Shown: piece after piece, positions 36,309-45,240 of the stretch
How the letters are laid out: each line of letters starts with the position of its first letter
Numbering within the stretch: the stretch's first letter is position 1
Source: Ruania alba
GTDB taxonomy: Bacteria > Actinomycetota > Actinomycetes > Actinomycetales > Beutenbergiaceae
Length of the DNA stretch: 64,000 nucleotides
Assembly (NCBI RefSeq): GCF_900105765.1
Contig: NZ_FNTX01000002.1
Location: 310,001-374,000 of the forward strand
Reading direction: 5' to 3'
The notes under the pieces: generated by a model
What the model saw: the letters and a program-made list of their open reading frames with translations, nothing else
Databases searched by the model: none
What the model was told of the DNA's origin: nothing
Program-made: the position numbers and the translations under genes

Positions 36309-36980
36309 GTGGCACTCGTGAAGTCGGTGAACATCGGCGTCCCTCGTTCGAATCCGTGGAAGGACGCGGGGACTACCGGGATCGACAAGCGCCCGGTGAG
36401 TGGCCCGGTGGCAGTGCGCGCACCTGGGCCGAAAGGCACCGGCGCCGTCGGGCTGCACGGGGACCGCGTGCACGACGTGGAGCACCACGGAGGTGACTAC
36501 CAGGCCGTGTATGCCTATGCACGCGAGTCCCTGGACGGCTGGGCTGAGCGACTCGGGCGACCGCTCGATGACGGCGCGTTCGGGGAGAATCTCACCACCT
36601 CAGGCTTCGACGTGGACGCAGCGCTGATCGGTGAGCGCTGGCAAGTAGGCCCGGACTTGCTGCTGGAAGTCTCCTGCCCCCGGATCCCGTGCGGCACGTT
36701 CCAGGGGTGGATGGGCGAGCGCGGCTGGATCCGCACGTTCACCGATGCGGCAGAGCCTGGCGCCTATCTCCGGGTCATCGAGCCGGGCGAGATCCGCGCA
36801 GGTGACCCGATCGTGCTCAGTCACCGTCCCGATCACCACGTCAGTGTGGCCACGTGTTTCCGCGCCCTCACCACCCAACCGGACCTGCTCCCCGACTGCT
36901 GGCCCCCGGCGTCGCTGATGCGCTACCTCCCGAGGACATGGCCCGGATCCGCCGCCGTGTGCACGGCTGAGAGTCACTGA
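36309..36980 (+). CDS. MOSC-domain protein, YiiM-like
   Basis: A 223-residue MOSC-domain protein. The conserved Cys is in SCPRIPCGTF, and the domain pattern (GLHGDRVHDVEHHGG, FGENLTT) is that of YiiM-like proteins. Such proteins handle activated sulfur or reduce hydroxylated bases with molybdenum cofactor. Start is GTG 36309. The gap upstream contains a duplicated 16-base sequence (ACCAGGCCTGCGGCAC) at about 36190 and 36225. Confidence 0.88.
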   Translation: MALVKSVNIGVPRSNPWKDAGTTGIDKRPVSGPVAVRAPGPKGTGAVGLHGDRVHDVEHHGGDYQAVYAYARESLDGWAERLGRPLDDGAFGENLTTSGFDVDAALIGERWQVGPDLLLEVSCPRIPCGTFQGWMGERGWIRTFTDAAEPGAYLRVIEPGEIRAGDPIVLSHRPDHHVSVATCFRALTTQPDLLPDCWPPASLMRYLPRTWPGSAAVCTAESH

Positions 36981-37088
36981 CGGGCCCCCGTCCACCAGGT
37001 CAAGCCTCGACCAAATCGACCCCCGATTGCCCACCGCGGCCTTTACCGTTGGCATACACTCGGGGGTGTCATCCGACCGGGGAAGAGA

Positions 37089-39704
37089 GTGAGCACGGTG
37101 GCCGACCTCCTCGCCTCCTACCGGTCCACCGGTCCGGGCCACGACGAGATGCTGCAGTCCAGTGGCGCTGCCCGCGCCGCGTGGGACCAGATGGCCGACC
37201 TCGCCCAGGTGCGCACCTGGGAACAGCTGGCGGACCGCCGTCAGGACGTGGCCACGCTGTTGGAGGACCACGGCGCCCGATACGGCACGGCGCCGGAAGA
37301 TGTGGCGTGGCAGCTGGACCCGCTCCCGGTGATCATCGACGAGGTCGAGTGGGCGAGCGTGGAGACCGCCGTGCGGCAGCGCGCCGAACTCCTCGATGCC
37401 GTCCTCACTGATCTCTACGGGGAGCGGCGTCTGCTCGCCACCGGTGTGCTCCCGCAGGAGATCGTGCTCGCCCATCCGGGCTTCCTGCGCGCCGTGGACG
37501 GGATCCAGATCCCCGGCCCGCACCAGTTGTTCCTGTACGCCGCTGACCTGGCGCGCAATGCCGACGGGTCGTGGGTGGCTCTCTCCGACCGCGCCCAGGC
37601 ACCCTCCGGGCTCGGGTTCGCGATGGAGGACCGTCGCGTGGTCGCCCACGTGCTCGCCGGCTCCTATCGGCAGGCGCGAATCCGCAGGATCGGGCCGTTC
37701 TACCACGCGATGCGCAGCGCCTGCGAGGACGTCGCCCCCGCGAGCGCCGGGGACTCCCCGCGGGTCGCTCTGATGACGCCGGGACCGTTCTCGGAGACGG
37801 CGTTCGACCAGGGCTACCTCGCCACGATGCTCGGACTCCCACTGGTCGAGGGAGAAGACCTGGTGGTCACCGACGGGCGCGTGTGGATGCGGTCGCTGTC
37901 TGGTCTGGAGCCGGTGGACGTCCTCATCCGTAGGGTCGACGCCGAGTTCTGCGACCCGCTCGACCTGCGCGGCGACTCCCGCCTGGGTGTGCCGGGTCTG
38001 GTCGAGGCCGCCCGAAGCGGCGCGGTCACGGTGGTCAACCCGTTCGGTGCGGGCGTGATCGAGAACCCGGCGTTGATGACGTTCCTGCCCCGACTCGCCC
38101 GCGAGCTGCTCGGTCACGAGTTGCAGCTCGGTTCGGCCGTGACCTACTGGTGCGGCGAGCGCAGCATGTGCTCACACGTGATCGCCCACCTCGACCGCCT
38201 CGTGATCCGCCAGACGATGCCGGGCGGTCGGCGCGTGAACGGGTGGGACCTCACCGTCGGCGAGCGGGCCGACCTCGCCGCCGAGATCGCCGCCGACCCG
38301 TTCGTGTGGGTGGGTCAGGAGCCCGTGGATGCCTCCACCACGCCCACCATCGGGGCGGACTCGCTCGAGGCACGTCCGACGGCGTTGCGCACCTTCGCGC
38401 TGGCCCGTCCCGGTGGGTATCAGGTCATGTCGGGCGGCCTGGCGCGGGTGGACCGGATCTCCGGCGAGCTGGGGCACACCCCGCCGCCCGTCACGGCGGC
38501 GGCCGAGGAGTTGACCGACACCGCCATGCTGGTGCCGTCAGCGGAGGAAGCGGCAGCGAGCACGCCCACCCGGGCGACCCCGGCGCGGCCGGCCACGGTG
38601 TCCGTAGCCAAGGACGTGTGGATCCTCTCCGCGGAGCCGCAGACCATTCAGGACCCGTGGCTCAGCGACCCGCACGCTCCCTACCGTCCGACGGTGCCTG
38701 CCATCTCCCCCGGTGCCGCCGAGGACCTGTTCTGGTTCGGCAGGTACACCGAACGGGCGGAGGCGACCGTGCGTCTGATCCGCGCTGTCGCCGATCGGTG
38801 GGACGACTACCACCTCGTCCCGCACTCGGTGGGCGGGCAGACGCTCACCGTGCTCACCACCGCGCTGAACGAGGTAGCGGCGGGCGGCTCACTTGCCGAG
38901 ACACTCCTGGACGAGCGGCGTGAGGGGAGCGTCGCGTTCGCCCTCGCCCGGGCGGTGCGCGCCGCGACCGGCGTCCGCGACCAGCTCTCCGGGGACACCT
39001 GGATCGCCCTTTCCGGTGTGGAGCGGGCACTGGCCCGCGAACGGGTCCGCCGGCGCCGCATCGCCGACTCGGACGCGGACCTGGGCGGCGTGCTCGCCCG
39101 CAGCCTCGAGGGACTCCTCGCCCTCGCCGGCATCGGTGCCGAGGCGATGGTTCGCGACGTGGGCTGGGCCCTACTGGATGTCGGCCGACGCCTCGAGCGG
39201 GCGCAGCACCTGGTGCAGGTGTTGCGTGCCACGGTGCTCGACCACCGTGACGGCGCGGTGGACTCGATGGTGCTGGAGTCGGTGCTGATCGCGCACGAGT
39301 CCGTGATCACCTATCGGCGCCGCACCCAGTCTCGGGCCCGGCTGGACGCATTCCTCGATCTGCTCCTGCTGGACCGCAACAACCCACGGTCCCTGACGTA
39401 TCAGCTGACCACGCTGCGCACGGACCTGGACTCGTTGCCCACCGCAGCCCGCAACGCACAGGTACGTGACCAGCTGCTCGCCGATCTGGCCGACCTGCTC
39501 ATCGAGCACGACGCCGTCTCGCTCAGTGACACCGATGAGGCCGGGCGACGAGGGCGTCTCGCCGAGCTTCTGGAGTCGCTGGACTGGCGCTTGCGTGACC
39601 TCGCGAACGAGATCGCCCGGGTGCATTTCGCGCACCCGGTGCCGATCCAGTGGGAGGACGCCGCCGGCACCTGGGTGCCCCGACGTGACGAGGTGATCCA
39701 GTGA
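37089..39704 (+). CDS. Circularly permuted type-2 ATP-grasp fused to alpha-E domain
   Basis: An 871-residue protein. Residues about 60-450 are a circularly permuted ATP-grasp ligase (RIGPFYHAMRS, LVEGEDLVVTDG). Residues about 535-870 are the helical alpha-E domain (DLFWFGRYTERAEAT). Its GTG follows GGGGAAGAGA. It is coupled by GTGA to a transglutaminase-like gene. This pairing is a predicted peptide-ligation or protein-modification system (from comparative work on amidoligases); substrates are unknown. Confidence 0.92.
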   Translation: MSTVADLLASYRSTGPGHDEMLQSSGAARAAWDQMADLAQVRTWEQLADRRQDVATLLEDHGARYGTAPEDVAWQLDPLPVIIDEVEWASVETAVRQRAELLDAVLTDLYGERRLLATGVLPQEIVLAHPGFLRAVDGIQIPGPHQLFLYAADLARNADGSWVALSDRAQAPSGLGFAMEDRRVVAHVLAGSYRQARIRRIGPFYHAMRSACEDVAPASAGDSPRVALMTPGPFSETAFDQGYLATMLGLPLVEGEDLVVTDGRVWMRSLSGLEPVDVLIRRVDAEFCDPLDLRGDSRLGVPGLVEAARSGAVTVVNPFGAGVIENPALMTFLPRLARELLGHELQLGSAVTYWCGERSMCSHVIAHLDRLVIRQTMPGGRRVNGWDLTVGERADLAAEIAADPFVWVGQEPVDASTTPTIGADSLEARPTALRTFALARPGGYQVMSGGLARVDRISGELGHTPPPVTAAAEELTDTAMLVPSAEEAAASTPTRATPARPATVSVAKDVWILSAEPQTIQDPWLSDPHAPYRPTVPAISPGAAEDLFWFGRYTERAEATVRLIRAVADRWDDYHLVPHSVGGQTLTVLTTALNEVAAGGSLAETLLDERREGSVAFALARAVRAATGVRDQLSGDTWIALSGVERALARERVRRRRIADSDADLGGVLARSLEGLLALAGIGAEAMVRDVGWALLDVGRRLERAQHLVQVLRATVLDHRDGAVDSMVLESVLIAHESVITYRRRTQSRARLDAFLDLLLLDRNNPRSLTYQLTTLRTDLDSLPTAARNAQVRDQLLADLADLLIEHDAVSLSDTDEAGRRGRLAELLESLDWRLRDLANEIARVHFAHPVPIQWEDAAGTWVPRRDEVIQ

Positions 39705-40744
39705 GCGCCAAGAACCCACACGCGAACTCCACCCGCCACTACCGGCTCACCCATGAGACCACGTACAGCTATCCCGAGGTGGTGACCTCCTCCTACGGCC
39801 GGGCCACGCTGCTCCCCCGGCCCGGTGGCGGTCAGCAGGTGCACACCAGCGGTCTGGTGGTCGACCCTGGCCCGACCACGCTCGGCGAGCACCGCGACTT
39901 CGCCGGGAACCGGTCCGGCTTCTTCCACGTGACCACCGAGCACGACGTGCTGCGCGTGGTGAGCCACGCCGTGATCACCACCAACCGCCGCCGTACCGAC
40001 GCCGCGCGGCTCCCCACGCTCGCCTGGGAGGAGGTCGCCCAGCTGGTCCGCTCGATCCACATCGGGGCCCCGGGGACCGCGAGCGACAACCCCAGCACCG
40101 TCGTCTCGATCGCCGACTCGCGGTTGCCCTCGCCGATGGTGGACACCGACGAGGCGGTACGTGATTACGCCGCGGAGTCCTTCGCCCCGGGCCGGGCGCT
40201 GTGCGACGTGATCATGGACCTCACACACCGCATCTACACCGACTTCACCTACGCACCCGGGTCCACCTCGGTCACGTCTCGTCTCCCCGAGGTGCTGGCC
40301 GGCCGCAAGGGCGTCTGCCAGGATTTCGCGCACCTGCTGATCGGTTGCGTGCGGTCGATGGGCTTGGCGGCCCGCTACGTCTCGGGCTACATCGAGACCC
40401 AACCCCCTCCAGGCAAGCCGAAGCTGCGCGGGGTGGACGCCTCGCACGCATGGGCCTCGGTCTGGCTGCCCGGCGGTGGCTGGGTCCAGGTGGACCCCAC
40501 CAATGATCAGGTGGTCGACAACCGGTACGTGACGATCGGCTGGGGGCGCGACTACCGTGACGTCGCGCCGCTGCGTGGCATCGTGTTCACCGACGGCTCC
40601 GGCTCCCAGCTGAACGTGGGCGTGGACCTGTGGCCGTTGGAGGGTAGTGCGGTGGCAGGCGCCGTCGCCGAGGTGGAGGAGCTGACGACCAGCTGGCGCA
40701 GCCAGGGCGCACGGCCGGAGGCATCGACGGAGAAGGGAACCTGA
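39701..40744 (+). CDS. Transglutaminase-like cysteine protease
   Basis: A 347-residue protein with an N-terminal bacterial transglutaminase-like domain (residues about 10-95) and a core with catalytic Cys206 (RKGVCQDFAH), His249 (DASHAWASV) and Asp265 (VDPTND). No signal peptide, so it acts in the cytoplasm like its ATP-grasp partner. GTG start overlaps the upstream stop. It likely cleaves or cross-links peptides made or modified by the ATP-grasp enzyme. Confidence 0.92.
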   Translation: MSAKNPHANSTRHYRLTHETTYSYPEVVTSSYGRATLLPRPGGGQQVHTSGLVVDPGPTTLGEHRDFAGNRSGFFHVTTEHDVLRVVSHAVITTNRRRTDAARLPTLAWEEVAQLVRSIHIGAPGTASDNPSTVVSIADSRLPSPMVDTDEAVRDYAAESFAPGRALCDVIMDLTHRIYTDFTYAPGSTSVTSRLPEVLAGRKGVCQDFAHLLIGCVRSMGLAARYVSGYIETQPPPGKPKLRGVDASHAWASVWLPGGGWVQVDPTNDQVVDNRYVTIGWGRDYRDVAPLRGIVFTDGSGSQLNVGVDLWPLEGSAVAGAVAEVEELTTSWRSQGARPEASTEKGT

Positions 40745-40745
40745 C

Positions 40746-41204
40746 ATGGCGATCGCCACGAACACCCGGGTCGAGCGGGCAGAGCTGGAGGAGTTCCTGC
40801 GCCCCCGGCACCGCGCCATCGTGATGACCACCAGGGCCGACGGCGGAGCGCAGCTCTCCCCGGTGACCTGCGGTCTGGACGCCGAGGGCCGCCTGGTCGT
40901 GTCCACCTATCCCGAACGCGCCAAGGCAGTGAACGTGCGCGCCCGCGACCAGGTGGCCGCATGCGTGCTCTCCGACGAGTGGAACGGCCCCTGGGTGCAG
41001 GTGGAGGGCACCGGGGAGATCATCGACCCACCGGACTCGGTGGAACCGCTGGTGGACTACTACCGCGCGGTGGCCGGGGAGCACCCGGACTGGGACGAGT
41101 ACCGGCAGGCCATGGTGCGCCAGCACAAGTCCCTGCTGCGCCTGACCATCACCCGGTGGGGTCCGATCGCCACCGGCGGCTTCCCAGCCCGCCTCGCCCC
41201 CTGA
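40746..41204 (+). CDS. PPOX-class F420-dependent oxidoreductase
   Basis: A 152-residue split-barrel flavin/F420-binding protein of the PPOX class (AIVMTTRADGGAQLSPV, RLVVSTYPERAKAVNVR). It starts one base after the transglutaminase stop and so belongs to the same operon. It probably reduces a small substrate with F420H2, but the substrate is unknown. Confidence 0.88.
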   Translation: MAIATNTRVERAELEEFLRPRHRAIVMTTRADGGAQLSPVTCGLDAEGRLVVSTYPERAKAVNVRARDQVAACVLSDEWNGPWVQVEGTGEIIDPPDSVEPLVDYYRAVAGEHPDWDEYRQAMVRQHKSLLRLTITRWGPIATGGFPARLAP

Positions 41205-41247
41205 CGCGAGGCCCTCCCACCCCCGTCACGCAAGCCCACCCCCGTCA

Positions 41248-41485
41248 CGCGAGTGCGGCCGATCTCGCTCACCAGGTGAGATATAGCCGAGAATGCCCGC
41301 ACTCGCGGTGCAATGAGTGCGGGCACTGGCAGGTGCACTGGCACGTGGATTCGGCGCAGTGCAGTGCAGTGCAGTGCACCTGCAGTGCGGTTGCAGCGCA
41401 GAGCAGTGCAGTGCAGTGCGGTTGCAGTGCGGTGCGGTGCAGTGCAGTGCGGTGCGGTGCGGTGCGGTGCGGTGGAACGATGCCC
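41248..41485. repeat. Nested-hairpin intergenic element, copy 1 (with expanded pentamer array)
   Basis: CGCGAGTGCGG (41248-41258) pairs perfectly with CCGCACTCGCG (41297-41307). Within the loop TCTCG (41263-41267) pairs with CGAGA (41288-41292) and CTCACC pairs with GGTGAG. A third arm GAGTGCGGG (41315-41323) can pair instead with CCCGCACTC. The element ends with GAACGATGCCC (41475-41485). Copy 2 lies at 55771-55863. It follows a plus-strand gene in both places, so it may act as a terminator. Confidence 0.75.
41356..41475. repeat. GCRGT pentanucleotide microsatellite
   Basis: About 24 tandem copies of GCAGT or GCGGT with a few interruptions, 120 bases in all. It sits inside copy 1 of the nested-hairpin element; copy 2 has only a 7-base segment there. 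No reading frame is supported. Confidence 0.9.
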
Positions 41486-41507
41486 GAGGAGTGCGCGCTG
41501 GTCGTCC

Positions 41508-42812
41508 TCAGTGCAGTGCGTGCGCGGCGGTGAACACGCCGGCCGGGTCCACGCGAGCCTTGACCGCGCGCAGCCGCTCGAGGGTGGCCGGCGGGTACAT
41601 CGCGGCGGTCACGTGCGAGCCACGCTCCAGGGAGAAGTTGCCGTACACCCCGGCGCCCGGTTCGAGCACAGCCGCATGGTCGGCCCGGACGGCGTCGATC
41701 GCTTCGGTCGGCGCCTCCTCCGGCAGCAGGGCGTTCAGCACCACCAGCGCTCGGGCGCCCCGGTGCGCGAAGGCTGTCTCCTCCGCTCCGACCCGCCCGA
41801 ACGCACCACCGAGGGCGCGCAGCATCACCATGGTGGGCACCTCACCCATCGCCAGCGCTGCGATGCCATCGAGCGCCGCGGGCGTCAGGTCGGTCACCAC
41901 CCGGTTCCCGCTGACAAAGGTCACCGGGATGTCGTCCGGCGGTGTCGGGCCGAGCAGGTCGGCGTAGGTACAACCGTCGATGCTCTGCGAGCGCAGCCCA
42001 TCGAGCGCGAGCAGCGGCGCGAGCAGGTCATGTGCCTGTTCCATCGTGCCGTCCACCACCAAGTCGACCAACCCACCAGCCGGGAACTGCGGACTGATCG
42101 CTGGCATCACCGCGAGGGTCGAGTTCACCGTGTCCGGTGCGTCCGCCATCACCTCCCACCACGCCGCCAGCAAGGCACGGGTGGCCGACGGCTCATAGGC
42201 GAGCTCGGCGCGCACCAGGGTGGGGGCGGGCGCCGCTTCCACGCAGAAACGGGTCACGACGCCGAAGTTCCCGCCTCCGCCGCGCATCGCCCAGAACAGG
42301 TCGGGGTCCTCGTCGGCACTGACCCTGCGCACGACCCCGTCGGCCGTGACCACTTCGATCTGTCGGACGGCATCGACAGTCAGGCCGTGCGTACGCACCA
42401 GCCATCCGATCCCGCCACCGAGGGTGAGCCCGCCGACACCGACGGCACCGGTGTCGCCGGAGGTGATCACCAGCCCGTGCGGCGCGAGTGCCTCGGCCAC
42501 CTGCTCCCACCGCGCGCCGGCTCCGAGCCACACGACGGTCCCAGACACATCGACGTCGTCCATCCCGCCGAGATCGATCAGCGCACCATCAGGGCACGGC
42601 GGGCTCCCATGCCCGCCGGAACGCACCTGGATCCGCAGGCCGGCGGCCACACACGCACCGACGGCGGACGCGACCTCCTCAGCGGTGCGGGGCCGGAGCA
42701 CCACCTCGGGCGTGGCGGCCGCACGGAAGAGGCGAGCTCCGCCGTCGTACTCGGGCGTTCCAGGGGTGTGGGCAAAAGGTGAGACGTGGGCGGGCAGGTC
42801 CGTGCGCGACAT
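41508..42812 (-). CDS. FAD-dependent oxidoreductase, BBE-like
   Basis: A 434-residue FAD-linked oxidoreductase of the berberine-bridge/PCMH type. The FAD domain (residues about 25-200) has RSGGHG, the GGLTLGGGIGWL loop and MRGGGGNFGVVT. The C-terminal BBE segment (YGNFSLERG) ends the protein. The His of RSGGHG can link FAD covalently, but the second Cys of bicovalent members is not obvious. ATG 42812 was chosen because it begins the aligned protein. Substrate unknown; sugar or aromatic alcohol oxidation is typical. Confidence 0.85.
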   Translation of the reverse strand: MSRTDLPAHVSPFAHTPGTPEYDGGARLFRAAATPEVVLRPRTAEEVASAVGACVAAGLRIQVRSGGHGSPPCPDGALIDLGGMDDVDVSGTVVWLGAGARWEQVAEALAPHGLVITSGDTGAVGVGGLTLGGGIGWLVRTHGLTVDAVRQIEVVTADGVVRRVSADEDPDLFWAMRGGGGNFGVVTRFCVEAAPAPTLVRAELAYEPSATRALLAAWWEVMADAPDTVNSTLAVMPAISPQFPAGGLVDLVVDGTMEQAHDLLAPLLALDGLRSQSIDGCTYADLLGPTPPDDIPVTFVSGNRVVTDLTPAALDGIAALAMGEVPTMVMLRALGGAFGRVGAEETAFAHRGARALVVLNALLPEEAPTEAIDAVRADHAAVLEPGAGVYGNFSLERGSHVTAAMYPPATLERLRAVKARVDPAGVFTAAHALH

Positions 42813-42868
42813 GGACCATACATTTGCACCCGGCACCGACACCCACAAGGCACGTGGGTGAGGAGCGG

Positions 42869-43636
42869 TCAGTCGCGGGCGGTGAGCACCAGCGGGCCGT
42901 CCGGGGTGATCGCCACCGTGTGCTCGGAGTGTGCACCGCGGGAGCCGTCCTTGGAACGCAGCGTCCACCCGTCGGGGTCGGTGTAGATCTCGTTCGTACC
43001 GATCATGAACCACGGCTCGATCGCGATCACCAGGCCTGGCCGCAGCCGGAGCCCGCGGCCGGGTCGCCCAGCGTTCGGGATGTGCGGCTCCCCGTGCATC
43101 TCCCGCCCCACGCCGTGTCCACCGAAGTCGGTGTTCACGGTGTAGCCGTAGTCGGCAGCGACCTCGCCGATGGCAGCGGAGATGTCACCGATCTTGTTCT
43201 CCGCGGTGGCCGCTTCGATGGCGGCGGCGAGCGCCTCCTCGGTGGCCTTGATGATGCGCTGGTCCTCCGCACGCGGGGTACCGACGATGATGCTGCGTGC
43301 CGAGTCGCTCACCCAGCCGTCGATGCTGACCGCGAAGTCCACCGAGAGCAGATCACCGTCCTTGAGCACATAGTTGTTCGGCAGTCCGTGCAGCACCGCG
43401 TCGTTGACGGACGTGCACAGCACCTTCCCGAACGGGCTCGCACCGAAGGAGGGGTGATAGTCGATGTAGCAGGAGGTGGCACCTGCTTCACGGATCATCC
43501 GGTGGGCGAGGGCGTCCAGGTCGTTCAGCGAGACGCCGACCTTCGCCGCATCGGCGAGCGCGTTCAGCACCCGCCCCACGAACGCACCTGCAGGACGCAT
43601 CGCCTCGATCTCGGCGGGAGTCTTGAGCTCGATCAC
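42869..43636 (-). CDS. map: Methionine aminopeptidase, type I
   Basis: A 255-residue enzyme removing N-terminal Met from new proteins. All five metal ligands are visible: Asp (SVDFAV), Asp (VSDSAR), His (GGHGVG), Glu (AIEPWF) and Glu (HSEHTV). Standard type I length, no N-terminal zinc-finger extension. It lies 9 bases upstream of, and on the same strand as, the end of the MerR gene, so may be co-transcribed. Confidence 0.95.
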   Translation of the reverse strand: MIELKTPAEIEAMRPAGAFVGRVLNALADAAKVGVSLNDLDALAHRMIREAGATSCYIDYHPSFGASPFGKVLCTSVNDAVLHGLPNNYVLKDGDLLSVDFAVSIDGWVSDSARSIIVGTPRAEDQRIIKATEEALAAAIEAATAENKIGDISAAIGEVAADYGYTVNTDFGGHGVGREMHGEPHIPNAGRPGRGLRLRPGLVIAIEPWFMIGTNEIYTDPDGWTLRSKDGSRGAHSEHTVAITPDGPLVLTARD

Positions 43637-43645
43637 ATCGACACC

Positions 43646-44407
43646 CTAACCGCCCATCGCTGCGCGTGGCGCCGGAGCACTCTCCAGCAGTGCGGCCAGG
43701 TCGGTTCCCGCGTGCAGCAAGGCGAGCATCTGAGCGGCCAAGGATTCGAGCCGCCGCTCCAGAGCAGCGGCCGGATCGCCCAGTCCCGCTGCGGTGTTTG
43801 TGTCGAACCCGTGGACGGCGGCCATCGCCCGCCGTACGTCAGGAATCCGGTACCCGGCGGACCGCAAGGCTGCGACGATCCGCGCGTCCCTGGCAGCGGA
43901 CGGAGGGTAGGAGCGAGCGTGACGACGCGTGACCCGCTCAGGCCTGAGCAAACCCTCGCTCTCCCAGAAACGCAGCGTGGAGGTTCGTACCCCCAGGGCG
44001 CCGGCCAGCTCGGTGATCGTCAGCGCATCATCGCCGGTGACCCCGGCGGGGTCGGGATCGGTAATTGATTCGGCGCGGATCGCAGCGAGAGCACGACGGG
44101 CCGCGAGAGCGCCCTCCCGCGCCCTGGCCAGTTCCGTGTGTAGCTCGGTCACTGCGGCGACCGCCTCGGGCAGCGTGACCGCGTCCAGTCCCCTCATCAC
44201 CGTCCGAGCGCGCACCGGCCCGACGGCGTGGGCCAGGTTCCGATAGGCACGTAGGGCCAGCACGTGTCGGGTACCGAAATGCCGGTAGCCGTTCGCTGCA
44301 CGTTGGGCAGGCGGGATCACGCCCAGCCGCTCCAGGTCACGCACCTGCTGGACCGAGCAGCCGGCACGCGTGGCCACCTGACCCGTGCTCCACACGGCCG
44401 GATCCAC
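43646..44407 (-). CDS. Double-MerR-domain transcriptional regulator
   Basis: A 253-residue regulator with two MerR-type DNA-binding domains, one at residues about 6-45 (STGQVATRAGCSVQQVRDLE) and another at about 128-170 (LTITELAGALGVRTSTLRFWE). Between them is a helical segment. The C-terminal part is helical with an Ala-rich end and no obvious ligand motif. GGAGGG lies before the GTG. It faces the DUF6194 gene across a 41-base gap containing an inverted repeat. Confidence 0.85.
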   Translation of the reverse strand: MDPAVWSTGQVATRAGCSVQQVRDLERLGVIPPAQRAANGYRHFGTRHVLALRAYRNLAHAVGPVRARTVMRGLDAVTLPEAVAAVTELHTELARAREGALAARRALAAIRAESITDPDPAGVTGDDALTITELAGALGVRTSTLRFWESEGLLRPERVTRRHARSYPPSAARDARIVAALRSAGYRIPDVRRAMAAVHGFDTNTAAGLGDPAAALERRLESLAAQMLALLHAGTDLAALLESAPAPRAAMGG

Positions 44408-44427
44408 CGATCAACCCTCCATAAGCA

Positions 44428-44447
44428 CTTCAACGTGATGCTTGAAG
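44428..44447. promoter_or_regulatory. Inverted repeat between MerR-type regulator and DUF6194 gene
   Basis: CTTCAA (44428-44433) and TTGAAG (44442-44447) are separated by 8 bases. This dyad occupies most of the divergent 41-base gap and ends one base before the downstream ATG. MerR regulators bind such dyads, so it is a likely operator controlling both genes; binding is inferred. Confidence 0.6.
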
Positions 44448-44448
44448 C

Positions 44449-44949
44449 ATGACATCAGCGATGCACCAGATCCTGTCGAGCGTGCGGACTTTCGAGGGCG
44501 TCCTCGAGCTGGCTCCCACGGCGGGGAGCCCCTATCCCGAACTCGCCTGGGGAGACCACTTCTTCTACTACGCACCCGACGGTACGGTCCCCCGGCGAGA
44601 GCAGCCGTACGCCACGATCGTCACGAAGGACTATCCCGACGACACCACCTCCGCCCTCGACCCGCCGGGTCGGTGGCGACTGAACATCCACGTGGGCAGG
44701 CGTCGGTTCGCTGAGCTGATCGGCTCCGAGCCAGCGGATGCTCTCGCGGTGGATGCGAGCGCGGCCGACCGCATCCTCCCCCACCCGGTGTACGGATCGT
44801 TGGGATGGGTGTGCGTGGTCAACCCCGAGCAGACCGTCCCGGTGATCGTGCCGCTCCTGCAGCACGCACATCAGGACGCGCGCGAACGGGCACTACGGCG
44901 ACGTTCTGACCCTGGCGACCGCGATGGTGGCGGCAGCGAGCCGCGATGA
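44449..44949 (+). CDS. DUF6194-family protein
   Basis: A 166-residue protein that I recognise as DUF6194 (WGDHFFYYAPDG, YATIVTKDYPDD, WRLNIHVG, LPHPVYGSLGWV). The family has no known function. ATG 44449 was chosen because it directly follows the MerR-type dyad; an internal ATG at 44461 would begin at the segment MHQIL that is conserved and may be the true start. Charged tail (RRRSDPGDRDGGG). Confidence 0.75.
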   Translation: MTSAMHQILSSVRTFEGVLELAPTAGSPYPELAWGDHFFYYAPDGTVPRREQPYATIVTKDYPDDTTSALDPPGRWRLNIHVGRRRFAELIGSEPADALAVDASAADRILPHPVYGSLGWVCVVNPEQTVPVIVPLLQHAHQDARERALRRRSDPGDRDGGGSEPR

Positions 44950-45033
44950 GGCGAACATCACGTGAATATTCGCCTGGAACCGGTGTGTCAGGCCGATCGC
45001 GGGGTCCCGGATCCGCCATTATGGGATCAGGCA

Positions 45034-45075
45034 GAGCGAAGGCCCCTCGGAGTAGGCGTCCGAGGGGCCTTGCTC
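45034..45075. terminator. Strong hairpin downstream of the DUF6194 gene
   Basis: AAGGCCCCTCGGA (45039-45051) pairs perfectly with TCCGAGGGGCCTT (45059-45071), extended by GAGC/GCTC. It can terminate the DUF6194 transcript from the left or a minus-strand transcript arriving from 45,850. The 45076-45240 interval holds nothing I can support. Confidence 0.75.
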
Positions 45076-45240
45076 GTTCTCGAGGTACACAGCGGCTGAA
45101 TGTCCGCCGGCGTCGCCCGGAGGGGGCGTCGCGACCAGGAGAACCGATCCACCAGGGCCATCACGGCTGGGTGCATCCACGCCCCCGCCCTCGTGCCCCG
45201 AGGGGCCACGGGCGGCGCCGGTGGAATCCAGGTGGACTCG

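Noticed and set aside
36340-36362. A tRNA-like TTCGAATCC sequence
   Set aside because: It lies inside the MOSC gene and no acceptor stem, anticodon arm or CCA end could be placed around it.
41356-41475. A CRISPR array or minisatellite protein-coding repeat
   Set aside because: The unit is 5 bases with no spacers and no supported frame.
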